Source: Sphingomonas sp.
GTDB taxonomy: Bacteria > Pseudomonadota > Alphaproteobacteria > Sphingomonadales > Sphingomonadaceae
Direction of reading: 5' to 3'
DNA length: 64,000 nt
NCBI GenBank assembly: GCA_003248865.1
Contig: QFPK01000010.1
Coordinates: 87,755-151,754 of the forward strand
The number at the start of each line of letters is the position of its first letter. Position 1 is the first letter of the stretch. Made by a program: the position numbers and the translations under genes. A model generated the notes under the pieces. The model was not told where the DNA came from. It did no database searches and was given only the letters and a program-made list of their open reading frames with translations. Below, in pieces: positions 60,866-64,000 of the stretch.

Positions 60866-61089
60866 GAGGAGGCTCTGCCCCCTCAAACTCCCCCGGCAGG
60901 GAGATGATCTCCCTGCACCCACATTCGTAAGCCACTCGTCGGGGTTGTGCTGACGGTGAGATTTACTGCCTGCGGCGCCAGCGTGCCCAAGCGCCGCAGG
61001 CAATCAATCCAAGTTACGCGCCACATCAGAGCAGCGCACAACGCCAATTTAGAGGGTGCAGGGAAATCATTTCCCTGCCCGCCGGAGGC
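60866..61089. repeat. Modular palindromic spacer element, copy R6 (complete)
   Basis: Module A stem 1 is GAGGAGGC / GCCCCCTC (60866-60884, one mismatch), stem 2 GCAGGGAGAT / ATCTCCCTGC (about 60896-60917). Module B is GCCTGCGGCGC / GCGCCGCAGGC (about 60968-61001). Module C ends at 61089. It fills the convergent gap between the EF-hand gene and the MFS gene. Confidence 0.9.
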
Positions 61090-61103
61090 AAGAAAGAACC
61101 GCC

Positions 61104-62294
61104 CTACGCCGCCACGGCCGCCGCAGGCTCCGGCCGCCGCCACAGCAGCAGCACCAGCAAAGTGCCCACCGCCACTGGCGCGACCATGGCGAGATAGCCC
61201 GCGCTGCCAGCGCCGGTGTCGAACACACGGCCCGCGATCCAGCTGGAGAGCGCCTGCGCGGGTGCCGTCGCCAGCGCCATGAACATCATCTGCGCGGTGG
61301 GGGTGCGATCGTCCCCCCACAGATGCTGGATGCCGCGCATGGCGCCCAGGAAGGTCGCGGCGAAGCTGAGCGCGTGCAGCGCCTGCACCAGCACCAGCAG
61401 CGGCAGGCCCGGCCCGGTGGACATCAGCGCCCAGCGCAGGATCGCCCCGAAGCCGCCCAGCACCATCAGCGTAGCCGGGCGCACATGTTCGATGCGCGGC
61501 GCGATCAGCATCAGGAACAGCGCCTCCATGATCACCCCGAAGGCGAAGATCCAACCCGCCAGCGTGGCGGAGATGCCCAGTTCGTCGATCCACAGCTTGG
61601 TGCCGAAGATATAATAGAATTGGTGGCCGGACTGGATCAGCCCGCAGCCGAACATCAGCAGCGCGAATTCCGGCCGCTTCACCATGGCCAGCCCGTCCGT
61701 CAGGCGCTGGGCGAAGGGGGGCTGCACGGTGCGGTGCACGGGTTCCGCCGCCATCATGATGCTGGCGGCCAGCAGGCCGGCCGTGGTCAGCGCCAGCCAC
61801 CACCAGATGCCCACATTGCCCATCCAGTCCACCAGCATGCCGGTCGCCACATTGCCCACCACGAAGGCGAGGCTGGCGACGCCCCGGGCCAGTCCGTAGT
61901 TGGGGAACTGATCCGGGCGGCACAGCCGCAGCAGGGCGGCTTCAAGGAAGGCGATCATCGCCCAGAAGGTCACTTCGATCACGAAGGCGAAGGCGAAGGA
62001 AACCGCGAACGCCTGCGAGAACCACAAGGCCCCCAGCGCCAGCAGCGTGATCGCGGCGAGCAGCTTGATCGGCGCCCGCCGATCCTTGCGGCCGTCTGCC
62101 CAGGCGCTGGTGAGCGGGCCGGCCACGATTCGCCCGATCCCTGCCAGAGAGATCACCAGCCCCAGCTGTTCGCCGGTGAAGCCGCGCTCTTCGATCAGCC
62201 AGATCGGAAACCATTGAATCAGGCCGCCGAAGGCGGCGTAGAACAGGCAGGCTGCGAGCATCGCGCGGGAGGCGCGGACATTGAGTGTGGCCAT
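61104..62294 (-). CDS. MFS transporter (MFS_1-like)
   Basis: A 396-residue transporter with about 12 membrane segments. It resembles the MFS_1-like group that includes HcaT and LacY relatives: SRAMLAACLFYAAFGGLIQW at segment 1, AGIGRIVAGPLTSAWADGRK with the loop 2-3 motif, and QFYYIFGTKLWIDELGIS at segment 7. The substrate cannot be read. ATG 62292-62294 is used; an ATG six codons upstream is possible. It is divergent from the SDR gene by 73 bases, and the two may share regulation. Confidence 0.88.
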   Translation of the reverse strand: MATLNVRASRAMLAACLFYAAFGGLIQWFPIWLIEERGFTGEQLGLVISLAGIGRIVAGPLTSAWADGRKDRRAPIKLLAAITLLALGALWFSQAFAVSFAFAFVIEVTFWAMIAFLEAALLRLCRPDQFPNYGLARGVASLAFVVGNVATGMLVDWMGNVGIWWWLALTTAGLLAASIMMAAEPVHRTVQPPFAQRLTDGLAMVKRPEFALLMFGCGLIQSGHQFYYIFGTKLWIDELGISATLAGWIFAFGVIMEALFLMLIAPRIEHVRPATLMVLGGFGAILRWALMSTGPGLPLLVLVQALHALSFAATFLGAMRGIQHLWGDDRTPTAQMMFMALATAPAQALSSWIAGRVFDTGAGSAGYLAMVAPVAVGTLLVLLLWRRPEPAAAVAA

Positions 62295-62367
62295 ATACCT
62301 GACGTGAAGCATGGTTGTGCGCGCCCCGCAAGCGGGCCATCACAGCGCCGCAACGAAAGGGAGGAAT

Positions 62368-63138
62368 ATGGGCACATTGTTTGATCTGACCGGCCAGGTC
62401 GCGGTCGTCACCGGCTCGTCGCGGGGCATCGGCAAGGCCATCGCGCACCGCATGGCGGAGCATGGCGCCAGCGTCGTGATCTCCAGCCGCAAGCAGGAGG
62501 CCTGCGACGACGTCGCCGCCGAGATCAACGCCGCCGTGGGCCGCGAGGCCGCCGTCGCCAAGGCTGCCAACATCAGCTCAAAAGAGGCGCTGCAGGAGCT
62601 GGCCGATTTCGCGCTTCAGCGGTTCGGCAAGGTGACGGCGCTGGTGTGCAACGCCGCCTCCAACCCCTATTTCGGCCCGATGTCGGGCATCGCGGACGAG
62701 CAGTTCGTGAAGATCCTGATGAACAATGTGGTCTCCAACCACTGGCTGATCCAGGCGCTCAGCCCCCAGATGCTGGCGCGCGGCGAAGGCTCGGTCACCA
62801 TCGTCAGCTCGATCGGCGGGCTGAAGGCCTCCACCATGATCGGCGCCTACAACATCTCCAAGGCGGCGGACCTGCAGCTGGCCCGCAACCTGTCGGCGGA
62901 GTTCGGCCCGCAGGGCGTGCGGGTGAACTGCATCTGCCCCGGCCTCATCAAGACGGATTTCGCGAAAGCGCTGTGGGAAAACCCCGAGATCCTGAAGCAG
63001 GCGACCGCAGGCAGCAGCCTGAAGCGCATCGGCGAACCGGACGAGATCGCGGGCATGGCCGTGTTCCTCGCCTCGAAGGCGGGGGCCTTCACCACCGGCC
63101 AGGCGATGGTGATCGACGGGGGGGCGACCATTTACTGA
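62368..63138 (+). CDS. Short-chain dehydrogenase/reductase
   Basis: NAD(P)-dependent oxidoreductase of 256 residues. It has the cofactor loop TGSSRGIGKAIA, NAAS at the NNAG position, the catalytic Ser of IVSSIGG, YNISK (Tyr-x3-Lys) and the C-terminal CPGLIKTDF. It is close to the FabG/DHRS4 type. The substrate is unknown. ATG 62368 has GGGAGGAAT upstream. Its stop is followed at once by a GC-rich tandem repeat. Confidence 0.93.
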   Translation: MGTLFDLTGQVAVVTGSSRGIGKAIAHRMAEHGASVVISSRKQEACDDVAAEINAAVGREAAVAKAANISSKEALQELADFALQRFGKVTALVCNAASNPYFGPMSGIADEQFVKILMNNVVSNHWLIQALSPQMLARGEGSVTIVSSIGGLKASTMIGAYNISKAADLQLARNLSAEFGPQGVRVNCICPGLIKTDFAKALWENPEILKQATAGSSLKRIGEPDEIAGMAVFLASKAGAFTTGQAMVIDGGATIY

Positions 63139-63905
63139 GCCGGCCTGCGGCCGGTTCCGCGCACTGGCGCGGGCGCGCAGTCGCGCTTGCGGCCCCTGCG
63201 AGAGAGTTCCCTCTTTGCCGGCCTGCGGCCGGTTCCGCGCATTGGCGCGGGCGCGCGGTCGCGCTTGCGGCCCCTGCGGGGCCGGGGCAGACGATATGGT
63301 CGTTCGGCGTTTGCTGCCCGCAACGAGAAGGGGCGGCGCCTTGCGGCGCCGCCCCTTTCGTCATGCTGCGATCTGTCAGGCGGAAACGGCCAGTTTGCCG
63401 CTGCGCCGACGCCGGGCTCGGGCACCACATCCTCGGTGCCGCCACCCGTCTGGTACAGCACCCAGCCCGAACTGCCGTTGGTGGCGAACGGAATGGTCGT
63501 CGTGCCGGCGCCGGCATCGAATTTGTAGAAGGCCGTCACATTGCCCAGCACGCTGCCACCGCCGAAGTGGATGCCGAAGATGGTGATCCCCGTCATCAGC
63601 GGTGCAGGCGGAGACGTGACATCGGCGCCGTTCAGGCTGTCGATCTTGAAATAGCTGTTGAAATCGAAGCCGGTGACATCGAAGCCCAGCGCCGCCAGCG
63701 CATCCTTCTGCGAATCCACGCCGTTGGCGCTGTTGTTCAGGACATTCTTGTCATAGCCGCCCGAGCACTCGAGGTAGCTGAAGGGCGCATCGAACACCCC
63801 GGCCGTGCCGCAATTGCCGTAGTTCGTCACGACAGCCGCCATGGCGCCGGACGCAGGGAACAGGGCCGCGCATGCAAGCGCACCTGCCGTCAGAATATGT
63901 TTCAT
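63132..63905 (-). CDS. PEP-CTERM-type secreted protein with a damaged sorting tail
   Basis: The product starts with a signal peptide (KHILTAGALACAALFPASGAMA) and a beta-rich Gly/Asn/Phe domain of about 140 residues with two Cys pairs. It reaches VVPEP (about 63428-63414), where a membrane segment should follow, but runs instead into low-complexity sequence to 63132. In another frame directly after PEP the DNA reads RRRRSGKLAVSA and a stop (63414-63376), the normal Arg-rich end. The membrane segment has thus been deleted with a frame change. As it stands the protein would not be anchored or processed normally. Confidence 0.6.
   Translation of the reverse strand: MKHILTAGALACAALFPASGAMAAVVTNYGNCGTAGVFDAPFSYLECSGGYDKNVLNNSANGVDSQKDALAALGFDVTGFDFNSYFKIDSLNGADVTSPPAPLMTGITIFGIHFGGGSVLGNVTAFYKFDAGAGTTTIPFATNGSSGWVLYQTGGGTEDVVPEPGVGAAANWPFPPDRSQHDERGGAARRRPFSLRAANAERPYRLPRPRRGRKRDRAPAPMRGTGRRPAKRELSRRGRKRDCAPAPVRGTGRRPAQ
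63139..63278. repeat. Two 62-bp GC-rich direct repeats, period 78
   Basis: Copies at 63139-63200 and 63217-63278 start with GCCGGCCTGCGGCCGG and differ at about two positions. Each holds internal palindromes (GGCCTGCGGCC; GCGCGGGCGCGC). They lie between the SDR gene and the terminator at 63330. They are unlike the modular A-B-C elements. Confidence 0.8.
63330..63358. terminator. Terminator between the SDR gene and the PEP-CTERM gene
   Basis: GGGGCGGCGCC (63330-63340), loop TTGC, GGCGCCGCCCC (63345-63355), then TTT on the plus strand; on the minus strand TTCTCGTT follows. Pairing is perfect. It serves the SDR gene and probably both directions. Confidence 0.75.
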
Positions 63906-64000
63906 GGTTCCAACCCTCAAAACGAAGCCGGCACGGATCCACCCCATATGGATCGCGAACCGCCAAAATCCGTATAAGGGAAATTCATAAAATGAAAAAG

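Noticed and set aside
63132..63375. C-terminal low-complexity extension of the PEP-CTERM protein as a real domain
   Set aside because: It is translated from the terminator and the 62-bp direct repeats, is Arg/Pro/Ala-rich, and lies beyond the out-of-frame original stop.

Overview
The window is chromosomal DNA from a high-GC alphaproteobacterium, most likely of the order Sphingomonadales. The evidence is the rpsB-tsf / pyrH-frr-uppS-cdsA-dxr-rseP-bamA-skp-fabZ run, the short type of ProRS, the compact SRP RNA, a CsbD gene with a GGAAC-type promoter candidate, and secreted proteins ending in the sphingomonad PEP-CTERM form (PEPATWAMMIAGFGL... then Arg-rich). The genus cannot be resolved by reading alone. 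Most of the window is core genome with dense, overlapping operons; many starts are GTG or TTG and are coupled to the upstream stop (GTGA, ATGA, TGATG).

Layout. 0-11.3 kb (minus): rpsB and tsf with a promoter and a terminator, then pyrH to fabZ, linking ribosome recycling, lipid and undecaprenyl synthesis and outer-membrane assembly. 11.3-16 kb: a secreted unknown, a MarR regulator with an enoyl-CoA isomerase-like enzyme, a divergent Nramp-type transporter across a double TTC-N6-GAA operator, YhhN and DUF1993. 16-25.3 kb (minus): dnaE, lolD, lolC, proS, then a spacer with a probable small RNA, a secreted unknown, and pyrG. 25.3-31 kb: secG, acyl-CoA dehydrogenase, zinc-ribbon membrane protein, ydcF-plsC-DUF2125, SRP RNA. 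31-43 kb: dnaX-ybaB, recN, bamD, a 2H phosphoesterase, PpiD-like foldase, trpE, moaA, nadK, an esterase, rppH. 43-52.4 kb: LysR regulator, apaG, metZ, gpx with a lipoprotein, an AT-richer acetyltransferase, a parS-like palindrome, an OmpR/EnvZ-type pair, serB and miaA with overlapping start codons. 52.4-64 kb: two tandem choice-of-anchor A/PEP-CTERM proteins, ilvBH-(foreign gene)-ilvC, csbD, an EF-hand protein, an MFS transporter, an SDR, and a PEP-CTERM protein whose sorting tail is damaged.

The strongest unexplained structure is a family of six modular palindromic elements (about 100-227 bp; near 142, 33079, 43176, 50352, 54920 and 60866). All six lie between convergent genes and I saw none elsewhere in the window. 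Two stems of module A change sequence between copies but keep pairing, which argues for selection on structure, probably bidirectional termination or 3'-end protection. Other leads are a perfect 16-bp parS-like site, an orphan small RNA ending in a perfect 13-bp GNRA-capped terminator, a uracil-DNA-glycosylase-like gene inserted in the ilv operon, and loss of the membrane segment of a PEP-CTERM signal with its Arg-rich tail left out of frame.
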